A stretch of 15,135 nucleotides of DNA from Nanobdellota archaeon. GTDB lineage: Archaea > Nanobdellota > Nanobdellia > Parvarchaeales > Parvarchaeaceae. Within the stretch, counting starts at the first letter, position 1; every line of letters begins with the position of its first letter. Below are positions 1-6,320 of this stretch, one piece after another. A program made the position numbers and the translations under genes. Where the stretch lies: contig JAKATQ010000023.1 in the NCBI GenBank assembly GCA_021818665.1, positions 1 to 15,135 of the forward strand, given 5' to 3'. The notes beneath the pieces were generated by a model. The model worked only from the letters and a program-made list of their open reading frames with translations. It was not told where the DNA came from and did no database searches.

Positions 1-172
1 TCTAATTAAGCTATTCGCAAATATGGATAATCAATTACTGAGGCGTTTTATAGCAATCTTAGGATAAAATCTTTCTCTCGCCCATTTTTCGGAAGTACTG
101 TTACGTCAAGTTAATCTTTATTAGGAGACACCGAGAATAGCGCCGAAACCGGTCCATCTTTGATGCGATAGA

Positions 173-180
173 TTTATATA
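173..180 (+). promoter_or_regulatory. TATA-like box of the first MNT gene
   Basis: The A/T run TTTATATA is centred about 32 nt before the ATG at 209. With the usual archaeal spacing of about 26 nt from TATA centre to transcript start, the RNA would begin near 203. That excludes the in-frame ATG at 194 and favours 209. This is an inference from spacing only. Confidence 0.5.
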
Positions 181-208
181 GTAAATAATATACATGTTTA
201 TTATATAT

Positions 209-805
209 ATGGTACCTAGCAAGCAATTGCTGATAAGTGAGGACGCGAAGGCCGTGCTTAAAAAAGCCAAGGAGCTCCTTGCGGAGCGTTCGGCGAACAA
301 CGTCACTTTCAACGATGTGATCGTAGAATTCGTTGGGAAAGCCGTTAGACTAATGGAATTGCCGGCGGATATAAAGACGTATATCGGAGCATTCGCTGGC
401 ATAGTATCAAAATACCCAGACACCAAGGGGATTATACTTTTCGGTTCCGTCGCTAGGGGCACATATGGTAAAGACAGCGACATTGACGTCATGGTCGTAG
501 TAGACAAGGAAAAGATAAAGAATTATGAGATTGCTACGGACGCCGAGATGCAGGTCGAAGGACTAAGAGCGCCCTTTTTGGAGAGAGGGCTCCACCTTAG
601 GCTAAGCATCACAGTGTTGCAGGCCGACGAGCTGAAGGCGATGCGGCCGATATACTTTGACCTGCTACGGGATGGGATAATACTCTATGAAAAGGAATAC
701 GCGATGACTGATTTTTTAATCGACATCCGAAGCGTCTGGCATAAGCGTGTGTTCACCAGCAAAGGGGAAATCTTGAGATGGAAAGAAAAGCAAGCGACGC
801 GATAG
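209..805 (+). CDS. MNT-type nucleotidyltransferase with RHH-like N-terminus (probable antitoxin)
   Basis: This 198-residue protein belongs to the DNA polymerase beta-like minimal nucleotidyltransferase superfamily. The catalytic signature is visible: G79-S80, ten residues, then D91-x-D93 (GSX10DXD), inside FGSVARG...SDIDVMV. In the MntA/HepT family such enzymes transfer AMP to the partner HEPN toxin and silence it. Residues 1-50 precede the catalytic domain and resemble a VapB-like ribbon-helix-helix DNA-binding segment (LISEDAKAVL ... VTFNDVIVEFV), so this protein may also repress its own promoter. That part is inference. The ATG at 194 is also in frame, but the TATA-like box at 173-180 favours 209. 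The HEPN gene downstream overlaps by 28 nt, so the two are translated from one transcript. Whether it is an antitoxin or a defence enzyme cannot be read from sequence. Confidence 0.8.
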   Translation: MVPSKQLLISEDAKAVLKKAKELLAERSANNVTFNDVIVEFVGKAVRLMELPADIKTYIGAFAGIVSKYPDTKGIILFGSVARGTYGKDSDIDVMVVVDKEKIKNYEIATDAEMQVEGLRAPFLERGLHLRLSITVLQADELKAMRPIYFDLLRDGIILYEKEYAMTDFLIDIRSVWHKRVFTSKGEILRWKEKQATR

Positions 806-1185
806 ACGACGCCAAGAGATGGCTCTCAGCCGCCGAATCCAGCGAAAAAGCCGGCAGTTACGATATCGCACTGTATTCGGCCGAAATGGCGCTTGAGATA
901 GCCATGAAGGCGGTGCTTATAAACAAAGGCGTGGATTATCCCAAAAAGCACGACATAACGGATTATTTTAAGACCGCGGTCGATTCGAGGAGTACGGTAA
1001 AAGAATTAAGGGACGAATTGCCCTCGCTTATAAGCACTTTCAGCGAGCTATTGAACTTACGGAATGCGGCGGGCTATAATATCGGCACGTTAAGACTCGA
1101 CGAAGCCACCGCTTCGAAGACGAGGGAACTCCTAAAACGCTCCGCCGTGTTCATCGGCATAATAGAAAGGGAACTTCGCGCCTAG
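778..1185 (+). CDS. HEPN-domain protein, partner of the upstream MNT
   Basis: This is a 135-residue all-helical protein of the PF05168-like HEPN type. The N-terminal half has the typical pattern: an A-x-x-W/L helix, then YDIALYSAEMALEIAMKAVL and a HDI segment. HEPN proteins paired with MNT enzymes are usually ribonuclease toxins using an R-x4-6-H motif. Here the equivalent segment is LRNAAGY (R95 to Y100), and there is no histidine at the expected place. The protein may therefore be catalytically weak, or act by binding nucleotides or RNA rather than cleaving. The gene starts inside the 3' end of the MNT gene (28-nt overlap), which indicates translational coupling. No other start is plausible. 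Confidence 0.75.
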   Translation: MERKASDAIDDAKRWLSAAESSEKAGSYDIALYSAEMALEIAMKAVLINKGVDYPKKHDITDYFKTAVDSRSTVKELRDELPSLISTFSELLNLRNAAGYNIGTLRLDEATASKTRELLKRSAVFIGIIERELRA

Positions 1186-1356
1186 CTAACGCGCTTGAAA
1201 TCTCTACTGCGAGACTGTAGGAGTATGTCATGGGTCCAGAAAACGTTCAAATGCTCGGTTTGTAGCGTGGTCGTTTAAAGTCAGATCAGCAGCGCAATAT
1301 TATACTAAACCCGAAAATAAAGATATTAAAATAGAGTGCGCATTATAGGATTTTAT
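1186..1356. other. Intergenic spacer between HEPN gene and tRNA-Asp
   Basis: These 171 bases hold no convincing open frame. The last 35 bases are A/T-rich and contain the likely tRNA promoter. I see no terminator hairpin after the HEPN gene. Confidence 0.6.
1324..1333 (+). promoter_or_regulatory. TATA-like box of tRNA-Asp
   Basis: TATTAAAATA is centred about 28 nt before the first base of the mature tRNA, the normal position for an archaeal TATA box with a short 5' leader. Confidence 0.5.
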
Positions 1357-1448
1357 GCCCCGATAGTCTAGTGGACCAGGATAGTGCCCTGTCAAGCATA
1401 CGGTGATGCAGAACGGCATTGACGCGGGTCCGAATCCCGCTCGGGGCG
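1357..1448 (+). tRNA. tRNA-Asp (GTC) with a 19-nt intron at 37/38
   Basis: The cloverleaf is complete. The acceptor stem GCCCCGA (1357-1363) pairs with TCGGGGC (1441-1447), and the discriminator is G1448, as expected for Asp. The D arm is GTCT/GGAT. The anticodon stem GTGCC (1384-1388) pairs with GGCAT (1415-1419). The anticodon GTC is at 1391-1393. The T arm GCGGG/CCCGC (1424-1428/1436-1440) has the loop TCCGAAT. After A37 (1394) there are 19 extra bases (1395-1413) before C38 (1414). They can form the archaeal splicing signal: a 4-bp helix CTGT/GCAG (1389-1392/1408-1411) flanked by 3-nt bulges CAA and AAC. CCA is not encoded. The gene lies between two MNT/HEPN modules. Confidence 0.93.
1395..1413 (+). 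other. tRNA-Asp intron with bulge-helix-bulge splice sites
   Basis: This is a 19-nt intron at the canonical position between nucleotides 37 and 38. Each splice point falls between the second and third base of a 3-nt bulge (CA|A and AA|C) on either side of a 4-bp helix, the substrate of the archaeal tRNA splicing endonuclease. The inner helix is weak: CAT/GTG with a bulged A, plus a possible G-T pair. Confidence 0.85.
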
Positions 1449-1572
1449 TTTAGAGCGCAGATAGTAAATAACCGTTTGTTATCCAGTTACCATCCCGTGC
1501 CAGTCTTTGTACTTCTATGGGCGGGGCTAGTCCGGTACCACGCACGCGGTTCGTAATAAAACGATTATAAGA

Positions 1573-1581
1573 CTTAAAAGT
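1573..1581 (+). promoter_or_regulatory. TATA-like box of the second MNT gene
   Basis: CTTAAAAGT is centred about 27 nt before the ATG at 1604, which predicts a leaderless transcript starting at or next to that ATG. Confidence 0.5.
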
Positions 1582-1603
1582 ATTAATACCTTTAGGTACA
1601 ATA

Positions 1604-2122
1604 ATGACTATGGACGCCCTAAGAGTATACCTGTCGAGCAGGAACGCCGAAAACTTCAGGAAAGCGGCAATGGAAAGGTTCGGTTATGCCAAGGGCTCTC
1701 TAAGCAAAGCGGCGGAAACAGCCATAGCGAGATGGACCGAACAGGAGTCCGCTATAAAGTCCGAGATGCTGGCACTCGTCGGGAAGGCCGCTTTGAACGC
1801 CGATATATCGGCGATGTTCGTATTCGGCAGCTACGCCAGAGGAGAAGCGGGATACGGCGACGTAGACGTAGCAATACTTTTGAAAAATGACAACGTGTCC
1901 TCACCCGTGCTGCTTGCGGATTACGGCGACGAGAAAGGGGTTCTAGACGTGTCGATAATGAACCGGCTCCCTCTGAGCATGCAAGCCAGAATATTCGGAG
2001 AAGGCAAAGTAGTCTATTGCAGGGAAAAATCAGAGCTGTACGCTTATTACTTTAAGGTCCTTGCTATGTGGGAGGATTTTCGGCCGAGGTTTGAGAGGAT
2101 TTTGGCGGCGAGGATGGCATGA
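1604..2122 (+). CDS. MNT-type nucleotidyltransferase with RHH-like N-terminus (MntA-like antitoxin)
   Basis: This 172-residue protein has a polymerase-beta-like nucleotidyltransferase domain. G75-S76 is followed by nine residues and then D86-x-D88 (GSX9DXD) in FGSYARG...GDVDVAIL. MntA enzymes of this type AMPylate the HepT toxin encoded next door. The N-terminal 45 residues are not part of that fold. Their pattern RKAAMERFGYAKGSLSKA followed by AETAIARW recurs at the N-termini of archaeal proteins and resembles a ribbon-helix-helix DNA-binding unit, so autoregulation is likely (inference). The ATG at 1610 is an alternative start, but the TATA-like box at 1573-1581 fits 1604. The stop overlaps the next start as ATGA, which indicates tight coupling with the HepT-like gene. 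Confidence 0.82.
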   Translation: MTMDALRVYLSSRNAENFRKAAMERFGYAKGSLSKAAETAIARWTEQESAIKSEMLALVGKAALNADISAMFVFGSYARGEAGYGDVDVAILLKNDNVSSPVLLADYGDEKGVLDVSIMNRLPLSMQARIFGEGKVVYCREKSELYAYYFKVLAMWEDFRPRFERILAARMA

Positions 2123-2532
2123 TAGACAAAGAGAGAGTCACGGTGCTTTTAGCGACGCTGGAGGACTATTTGAAAGAACTAAGACAGAAAACCGGCTTAA
2201 GTCTGGAAAAGTACAAAAAGGACCAGGACAGGCAAAGGATCACAGAGAGGATGCTACAACTCATAAGCGAAACCGAACTCGACGTAGCAGAAGAACTTTA
2301 CAAGGGACTAGGACTCAAATTATCTGAAAGCGAACGATCTATGATATCTTCTCTGGAGGAGCCGCTCGGGAAAGAAACGATCGCAGGACTGCTAAGGAGA
2401 AGAAGTCTGAGGAACCAGCTGGTACACACTTATCGCTCGTATAATCAAGACGAAGTATTCGAACAGGCGGATAAGACGAAGGACGTAGAAGCCTTTATAA
2501 ACACCGTCAAAAAGGTCCTGAAACAGCGATAG
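2119..2532 (+). CDS. HepT-like HEPN ribonuclease toxin
   Basis: This is a 137-residue helical protein with the HepT active-site motif RX4HXY: R98-N-Q-L-V-H103-T-Y105. In HepT toxins R and H form the ribonuclease site, and the Y is the residue AMPylated by MntA in neutralisation. The segment is longer than the minimal DUF86 HepT (about 110-140 residues is usual), which fits the family. It starts at the ATGA overlap with the MNT gene, so the two form a classical two-gene module in antitoxin-toxin order. Unlike the HEPN protein at 778-1185, all key residues are present, so this pair is the better candidate for an active toxin-antitoxin system. Assignment of the fold rests on the motif and the gene pairing. 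Confidence 0.75.
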   Translation: MIDKERVTVLLATLEDYLKELRQKTGLSLEKYKKDQDRQRITERMLQLISETELDVAEELYKGLGLKLSESERSMISSLEEPLGKETIAGLLRRRSLRNQLVHTYRSYNQDEVFEQADKTKDVEAFINTVKKVLKQR

Positions 2533-2642
2533 CCGATACGACCGGGACTCAGGAACATTTCAAGGTCCGCACCGCTCTTTACATACAATATATATGGTGC
2601 CTTTACGGACAACCAAAACATTCGGGCAGGTAAAATACGAAA

Positions 2643-2650
2643 TTTTATAA
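2643..2650 (+). promoter_or_regulatory. TATA-like box of the sugar-nucleotide operon
   Basis: TTTTATAA is centred about 29 nt before the ATG at 2676, predicting a near-leaderless transcript. This decides between the ATG at 2676 and the upstream in-frame GTG at 2658, which would lie before the expected transcript start. Confidence 0.55.
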
Positions 2651-2675
2651 CAGAGGCGTGCTTATTATAAGACTT

Positions 2676-4031
2676 ATGCAGGGATCTAGCAATTTCAGGG
2701 CTTACGATATCCGGGGGATCTACGGACAGGATTTAGACGAAAGCGTGGCTAACAACGTCGGCAAGGCTGTAGGCACGTTCGCCGGAAAGGGCAAGAAGAT
2801 AGGCGTTGCGAGGGACGTAAGGCTGAGTAGCAAGGCCCTCCACGATGCGCTGGTCTCCGGCATACTGTCATCCGGATGCGACGTATTGGACTTTGGAGAA
2901 GCTCCCACGCCACTATTGTATTTCGGCACATGGCATGAGAAGCTGTCGATGGGCGTCATGGTCACCGCGTCCCACCTCCCGCCGGAATGGAACGGCTTCA
3001 AAATAAGCGGGCCTTTAGGCGTCACTCTTTCTGACGGCACCGGCCTCGAAAAGATAAGAGACATATATGAGCGGCACGGTTTTACGAACGGGCAGGAAGG
3101 CAAGAGCACGAAAAAAGACATCGTCAAGGACTATATAGATTTCGTCGCTTCGCATGTGCGCCCAGCGAAAAGATTTAGAGTGGCAGTAGACTTTGCCAAC
3201 AGCGTGACCTCGCTGGTCGTGCCGAAACTCCTGGAAAGATTGGGGCAGACCGTTGTCCCGATGAATATGGAACTAGATGGCACGTCGCCTAACAGGGCAT
3301 CGGAACCGTCCGAAGATTCGCTGCAAGGCCTCAAAAAAACGGTCCTGGCCGAAAAAGCCGACCTGGGTATAGGTTACGACGGGGACGGCGACAGGGTGGC
3401 CTTTGTCGACGAGGAAGGCCGGATATTCGCGTCTGGAAATACTACTATCCCGCTTTTCGCCGCCAAAATGGTGAGAAAGGGACGAAACGACAAGGTAGTG
3501 GTAGACGTTACGTGTTCCTCAGCCGTCAGCGATTACATAAAAGGCATCGGTGGCGAAGCGCTGGTCGTCAGAGTCGGCCATAGCTACTGTGCAAACGCCG
3601 TCATAGGCAACAAGGCACTTTTCGGAGGACAGTACTCCGGGCACCTCGCCTTCCCGGAAATGAACTGCGCGGACGACGCTATATTCCCGAGCATGAAGAT
3701 GCTGGAAATACTTTCGACATCGAATAAAAAGATGTCCCAGCTTATAGACGCGATACCGGCGTATTTCACTAGTAAGATGGTGGAGATAAGCTGTCCGGAT
3801 TCACGGAAGTTCGGCGTGATGGAGGAGATAAAAAGAAAGGCGAGGTCGATGGGCTATAAGCTGATCGACATAGACGGCGTCCTGCTGTATGACGAAAACG
3901 GGCGTGTTCTTATAAGAGCTTCGAACACGGCTCCGATAATACGCGTCAACTCTGAGGGTAAGACGGAGCAACTGCGCGATAAATTCCAGAAGATCGGCGA
4001 GAAACTGGTCTTGGAGACGATAAAAGTATGA
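2676..4031 (+). CDS. Phosphomannomutase / phosphoglucosamine mutase family protein
   Basis: This 451-residue alpha-D-phosphohexomutase interconverts sugar 6- and 1-phosphates. The expected stations appear in order: the phosphoserine loop TASHLPPEWNG with S99, the magnesium loop D235-G-D237-G-D239-R, the sugar-binding loop GGQYSGH (317-323) and the phosphate-binding loop RASNTAPIIR (from 414). Three positions depart from the common consensus: TASHNP reads TASHLP, the GE-x-SGH glutamate is Q, and R-x-S/SGTEP reads RASNTAP. Substrate choice is therefore uncertain. It heads a cassette with a nucleotidyltransferase (ATGA overlap) and a GNA1-like acetyltransferase, which favours a glucosamine-phosphate or N-acetylglucosamine-phosphate substrate, although mannose is equally known in the family. 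The start at 2676 is chosen from the TATA spacing. Confidence 0.85.
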   Translation: MQGSSNFRAYDIRGIYGQDLDESVANNVGKAVGTFAGKGKKIGVARDVRLSSKALHDALVSGILSSGCDVLDFGEAPTPLLYFGTWHEKLSMGVMVTASHLPPEWNGFKISGPLGVTLSDGTGLEKIRDIYERHGFTNGQEGKSTKKDIVKDYIDFVASHVRPAKRFRVAVDFANSVTSLVVPKLLERLGQTVVPMNMELDGTSPNRASEPSEDSLQGLKKTVLAEKADLGIGYDGDGDRVAFVDEEGRIFASGNTTIPLFAAKMVRKGRNDKVVVDVTCSSAVSDYIKGIGGEALVVRVGHSYCANAVIGNKALFGGQYSGHLAFPEMNCADDAIFPSMKMLEILSTSNKKMSQLIDAIPAYFTSKMVEISCPDSRKFGVMEEIKRKARSMGYKLIDIDGVLLYDENGRVLIRASNTAPIIRVNSEGKTEQLRDKFQKIGEKLVLETIKV

Positions 4032-4738
4032 TACGGCAGGCGATAATACTGGCCGCAGGAAAAGGCAAGAGGATGAAGCAGGGGACTACGGACCCGGCCG
4101 TGCTAAACACTCCAAAACCTCTTTTAGAGTTAGACGGCAAACCGATAATAGCGAGGACAGTGGAGACCCTCATAAAGAATGGCCTGGACGTCGTGATAGT
4201 GATAGACCCAAAAGATGAAGCACTGTTTAGGGAAAAACTCAAAAAGTACAAGGTGAGATACGCATTCCAACTCCATGGGAAAGGGACGGCGGCAGCCCTG
4301 GCCGCTGCAAAAGACCTCGTTAAGGACGAGCTGTTCCTCGTTATGATGGGTGATGACATAACTTCGATAGCACTCGAAAAATATATGGACTCGAACGAGC
4401 CGGGCGTGTTCTGCTTCCAAGTCAACGACGTAAGCGGCTACGGCGCGGCCGTCCTGGACGAGGAGGGGAACGTAGAAGAGATAATAGAAAAGAAGAAGTC
4501 GGGCCCGGGCCTCGCGAATACCGGCACATATATAATGCACAGCAAGTTCTTTGATATATACAGCAAGATACCGCTGGACGAAAAGAGTCAGGAATATTTC
4601 CTGACAGAATCGGTCAAACTGCTGCGGGAGCTCGGGATAAAGTTCAAAGCGTATGACGTAGCGTTCTGGTTCGGCATAAACACGCCTGAACAGCTCAGTA
4701 AAGGCAGGGAACTGGTAAGGAGGGGAGAGGGAGGATAG
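4028..4738 (+). CDS. Sugar-1-phosphate nucleotidyltransferase (GlmU N-domain-like)
   Basis: This 236-residue Rossmann-like NTP transferase joins a sugar 1-phosphate to a nucleoside triphosphate. It has the signature LAAGKGKRM (residues 8-16), the TPKPLLEL motif (from about 28), a GTAAAL segment matching the GTA-H-A motif of GlmU-type pyrophosphorylases, and the metal-binding aspartate in MMGDD (D109). No left-handed beta-helix acetyltransferase domain follows, so it is monofunctional, unlike bacterial GlmU. The acetylation step could be supplied by the next gene. Its start overlaps the stop of the mutase gene (ATGA). UDP-GlcNAc is the most attractive product given the neighbours, but glucose or mannose nucleotides cannot be excluded. 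Confidence 0.82.
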   Translation: MIRQAIILAAGKGKRMKQGTTDPAVLNTPKPLLELDGKPIIARTVETLIKNGLDVVIVIDPKDEALFREKLKKYKVRYAFQLHGKGTAAALAAAKDLVKDELFLVMMGDDITSIALEKYMDSNEPGVFCFQVNDVSGYGAAVLDEEGNVEEIIEKKKSGPGLANTGTYIMHSKFFDIYSKIPLDEKSQEYFLTESVKLLRELGIKFKAYDVAFWFGINTPEQLSKGRELVRRGEGG

Positions 4739-4756
4739 GCATCTGCGGTTACGATT

Positions 4757-5200
4757 ATGGTACAAAAGATACGGATAGCGTATGAAACCGAATTAATGGC
4801 CCTGCTGGACCTCTTATACCAGCTAAGTCCCAAATCAGAAGAAGACTCGAAGGCCTCCAAGAGAGCCCTAGAAAGGACGCTTAAGGCGATGATAAAGAAC
4901 GAGGATTACCGCCTCGCAGTGTGCGACGTCGATGGGAAAATCGCAGGTACGGCTACATTGCTCGTGCAGCAGAACCTGTCCCACGGGGGGCGGCCATACG
5001 GACATATAGAAAACGTGGTGACCGACGCAGCCAGCAGGGGAAAAGGGATAGGAGCAGAGCTCGTAAGATATTTGTTAGCAGAGGCGAAGAAAAGAAACTG
5101 TTATAAAGTGATATTGGACTGCAAGGAGGACAACGTCAGTTTTTACGAAAAGCTCGGGATGCACAAAACCAGCGAAGTAGAGCTAAGGATCGACCTGTAA
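4757..5200 (+). CDS. GNAT acetyltransferase, GNA1-like (glucosamine-6-phosphate N-acetyltransferase?)
   Basis: This 147-residue GCN5-related acetyltransferase has the acetyl-CoA pyrophosphate loop S-R94-G-K-G-I-G in motif A. The core HIENVV (83-88), then AAEAKKRNCYKVILDC-like spacing, then EDNVSFYEKLGM, is close to eukaryotic GNA1 enzymes. These share HIEDVV, RGKGLG, CYK-x-x-L-x-C and NV-x-FY-x-K-x-G. GNA1 acetylates glucosamine 6-phosphate before the mutase step, the order used by eukaryotes. The gene starts 18 nt after the nucleotidyltransferase and belongs to the same operon. Many archaeal GNAT proteins modify other amines, so the substrate is an inference from motif and context. A G-rich stretch near 4720-4735 is too far from the ATG to be a normal Shine-Dalgarno site. 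Confidence 0.7.
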   Translation: MVQKIRIAYETELMALLDLLYQLSPKSEEDSKASKRALERTLKAMIKNEDYRLAVCDVDGKIAGTATLLVQQNLSHGGRPYGHIENVVTDAASRGKGIGAELVRYLLAEAKKRNCYKVILDCKEDNVSFYEKLGMHKTSEVELRIDL

Positions 5201-5241
5201 AAGAGAGACATGGGCTCTGCTTGGTCGTTTTGGATAGAAAC

Positions 5242-5251
5242 GATTAAATAT
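5242..5251 (+). promoter_or_regulatory. TATA-like box before the histidine phosphatase
   Basis: GATTAAATAT predicts a transcript start near 5273. The box contains the in-frame TAA (5245-5247) that closes the phosphatase reading frame upstream, so translation must start downstream of it. Confidence 0.45.
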
Positions 5252-5274
5252 GCCCTGTTTTCATTATCCCTTAT

Positions 5275-5877
5275 ACGGGAGCGATAATATTCGTTAGACA
5301 CGGCGAAAGCGAGTCCAACACCTCGAAAGTACTTAGCCACGATGTAGATAAGTTCCCACTCACGGCCACGGGCAGAGAGCAGGCGGCCGCGGCTGCTGAA
5401 GAGCTGGTAAAGCTAGGCAGCATCGATAGAGTGATTTCTAGCCCGATCCTCAGAGCAAGACAGACGGCCGGAATACTAGCTGAAAAACTAGACATGAGCG
5501 TAAAAATAGATGAACGACTGCGGGAACGCGGAATGGGCGACTTAAACAACGCCCAGATTCCCACCAGCCATAGATGGCACGTCAACGAGATACTCGCAGA
5601 TTTCCCGAGCGGCTTTGAAAAATGGACACATCTGACGGAAAGGGTTGGTTCTTTCATGCGCGAAATGGGCAGGGAAAAAGGGACCACGATCGCCGTTTCA
5701 CATGGAGACACGATAAAAGCGGCCATAGCTATGATACTAAGGCTTGATGAGATACCGTTGCTCGGCATAAGGATATCGCACGCCCAATTCACAATCGTGA
5801 ACAAGAAGATAGACGGCCTTGTTGCGTTATGCTCTCCAATAATAAGTAAGGAGATAAAGAATGAAATAGAGTCTTAA
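5275..5877 (+). CDS. Histidine phosphatase (phosphoglycerate mutase superfamily), non-standard start
   Basis: This is a 2H-phosphatase of about 200 residues. The catalytic VRHGESE motif (nucleophile H9), the SSPILRARQTA segment with its phosphate-binding arginine, an acidic loop near RERGMGDLN and the second histidine in VSHGDT (H143) are all present. The family includes phosphoglycerate mutases, alpha-ribazole phosphatases and many broad phosphatases, and the substrate cannot be chosen here. The frame is open from 5248 but has no ATG, GTG, TTG or CTG before the RHG motif. ACG at 5275 is given as the start because it sits two bases after the predicted transcript start and would yield a typical (M)GAIIFVRHG N-terminus. 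ATT at 5263 and ATA at 5284 or 5287 are alternatives. A single-base ATG-to-ACG change or sequencing error is also possible. Confidence 0.8.
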   Translation, partial: TGAIIFVRHGESESNTSKVLSHDVDKFPLTATGREQAAAAAEELVKLGSIDRVISSPILRARQTAGILAEKLDMSVKIDERLRERGMGDLNNAQIPTSHRWHVNEILADFPSGFEKWTHLTERVGSFMREMGREKGTTIAVSHGDTIKAAIAMILRLDEIPLLGIRISHAQFTIVNKKIDGLVALCSPIISKEIKNEIES

Positions 5878-5991
5878 ATGATTTTAGTACAAAATTATTC
5901 TCCCGAGGAGCAAATCTGGAGACCCCCCGTATATCCGCTTCACTAAAGCCTCCGTGGGTATCAGCTTGTCGCAGAATACGAACCTCAGCGC

Positions 5992-6010
5992 GCTTATCCT
6001 GAGGATAAGC
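5992..6010. repeat. Perfect 8-bp hairpin inside the transposase remnant
   Basis: GCTTATCC (5992-5999) and GGATAAGC (6003-6010) are exact reverse complements separated by TGA. It lies in the decayed transposase region. It is not followed by a T run, so it is not an obvious terminator. Confidence 0.75.
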
Positions 6011-6057
6011 TCATCGGAATAAGAGAAGGGTCTTCCCTCCTTGTCTTTGTTCATGGA

Positions 6058-6078
6058 AAGGAGCGCTTTGCGCTCTTT
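6058..6078. repeat. 9-bp hairpin with TTT loop inside the transposase remnant
   Basis: AAGGAGCGC (6058-6066) pairs with GCGCTCTTT (6070-6078) around a TTT loop, with one G-T pair. The inner six pairs GAGCGC/GCGCTC are perfect. It lies 47 nt from the hairpin at 5992-6010. The role is unknown. Confidence 0.7.
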
Positions 6079-6290
6079 CTGCTTCTAGTCGACTATATTA
6101 CCTATCACTGCCCCATATCTTTGGAGGCGAAGATCCCTTGCCATATGGTTTACCCCGTTTGTCAAGGTAGTCTCCCCTTTCTACCAGGTTAGCGCAATCA
6201 GACGCCATATACGAAGACGCAGGCGCTCTTAGAACAAGTAGTTATGCACACGCCTACCGAAGAGCATAATCTATAAATATCAGAACTCTT

Positions 6291-6299
6291 CTTAAAATA
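6291..6299 (+). promoter_or_regulatory. TATA-like box in the PrkA operon leader (distal)
   Basis: CTTAAAATA is centred about 26 nt before an ATG at 6321, so it could drive a leaderless short ORF and give the PrkA operon a long leader of about 150 nt. Confidence 0.35.
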
Positions 6300-6320
6300 A
6301 AACTGTAGAAACTTGTTTAA

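Larger units (their letters stand above)
5884..6208 (-). pseudogene. Remnant of a DDE (IS5/IS4-like) transposase, N-terminal part
   Basis: On the minus strand, an ATG at 6208 opens SDCANLVERGDYLDKRGKPYG, which resembles the N-terminal YN-x-x-LV-x-RG region of archaeal IS5-type transposases. That frame closes soon after. In another frame MARDLRLQRYGAVIG reaches a TAG, and then, still in that frame, SMNKDKEGRPFSYSDELI and LRISALRF follow. These match the GRP-x-x-Y-x-D-x-LI block seen before the DDE domain in such transposases. The coding potential ends at a TAA (5884-5886), and the DDE catalytic core is absent. At least one frameshift, one stop and a truncation show it is dead. Terminal inverted repeats were not found. 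The family assignment is from remembered motif patterns. Confidence 0.55.

Noticed and set aside
1..193. Upstream end of the window searched for the tail of a preceding gene or an RNA gene
   Set aside because: No frame with coding character and no tRNA-like or hairpin structure seen. It holds only A/T-rich promoter-like sequence near its end.
1564..2676. Identical 13-mer ATTATAAGACTTA at 1564-1576 and 2664-2676
   Set aside because: It sits at different distances from the two start codons, so it is not a shared promoter element. A chance match in A/T-rich upstream DNA is likely.
3946..5804. Long open frames on the minus strand opposite the sugar cassette and phosphatase (for example 3946-4425, 4130-4765 and 5271-5804)
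   Set aside because: They lie antisense to genes with clear family motifs, have no recognisable domains, and their composition is what the reverse of such genes gives.
5881..5895. Short imperfect palindrome ATTTTAGTACAAAAT just after the phosphatase stop
   Set aside because: Only weak A/T pairing. It could help ending of convergent transcripts, but nothing in the sequence makes it more than chance.
6058..6078. Hairpin considered as a terminator for the phosphatase transcript
   Set aside because: It lies about 180 nt past the stop codon, lacks a following T run and is inside the transposase remnant.
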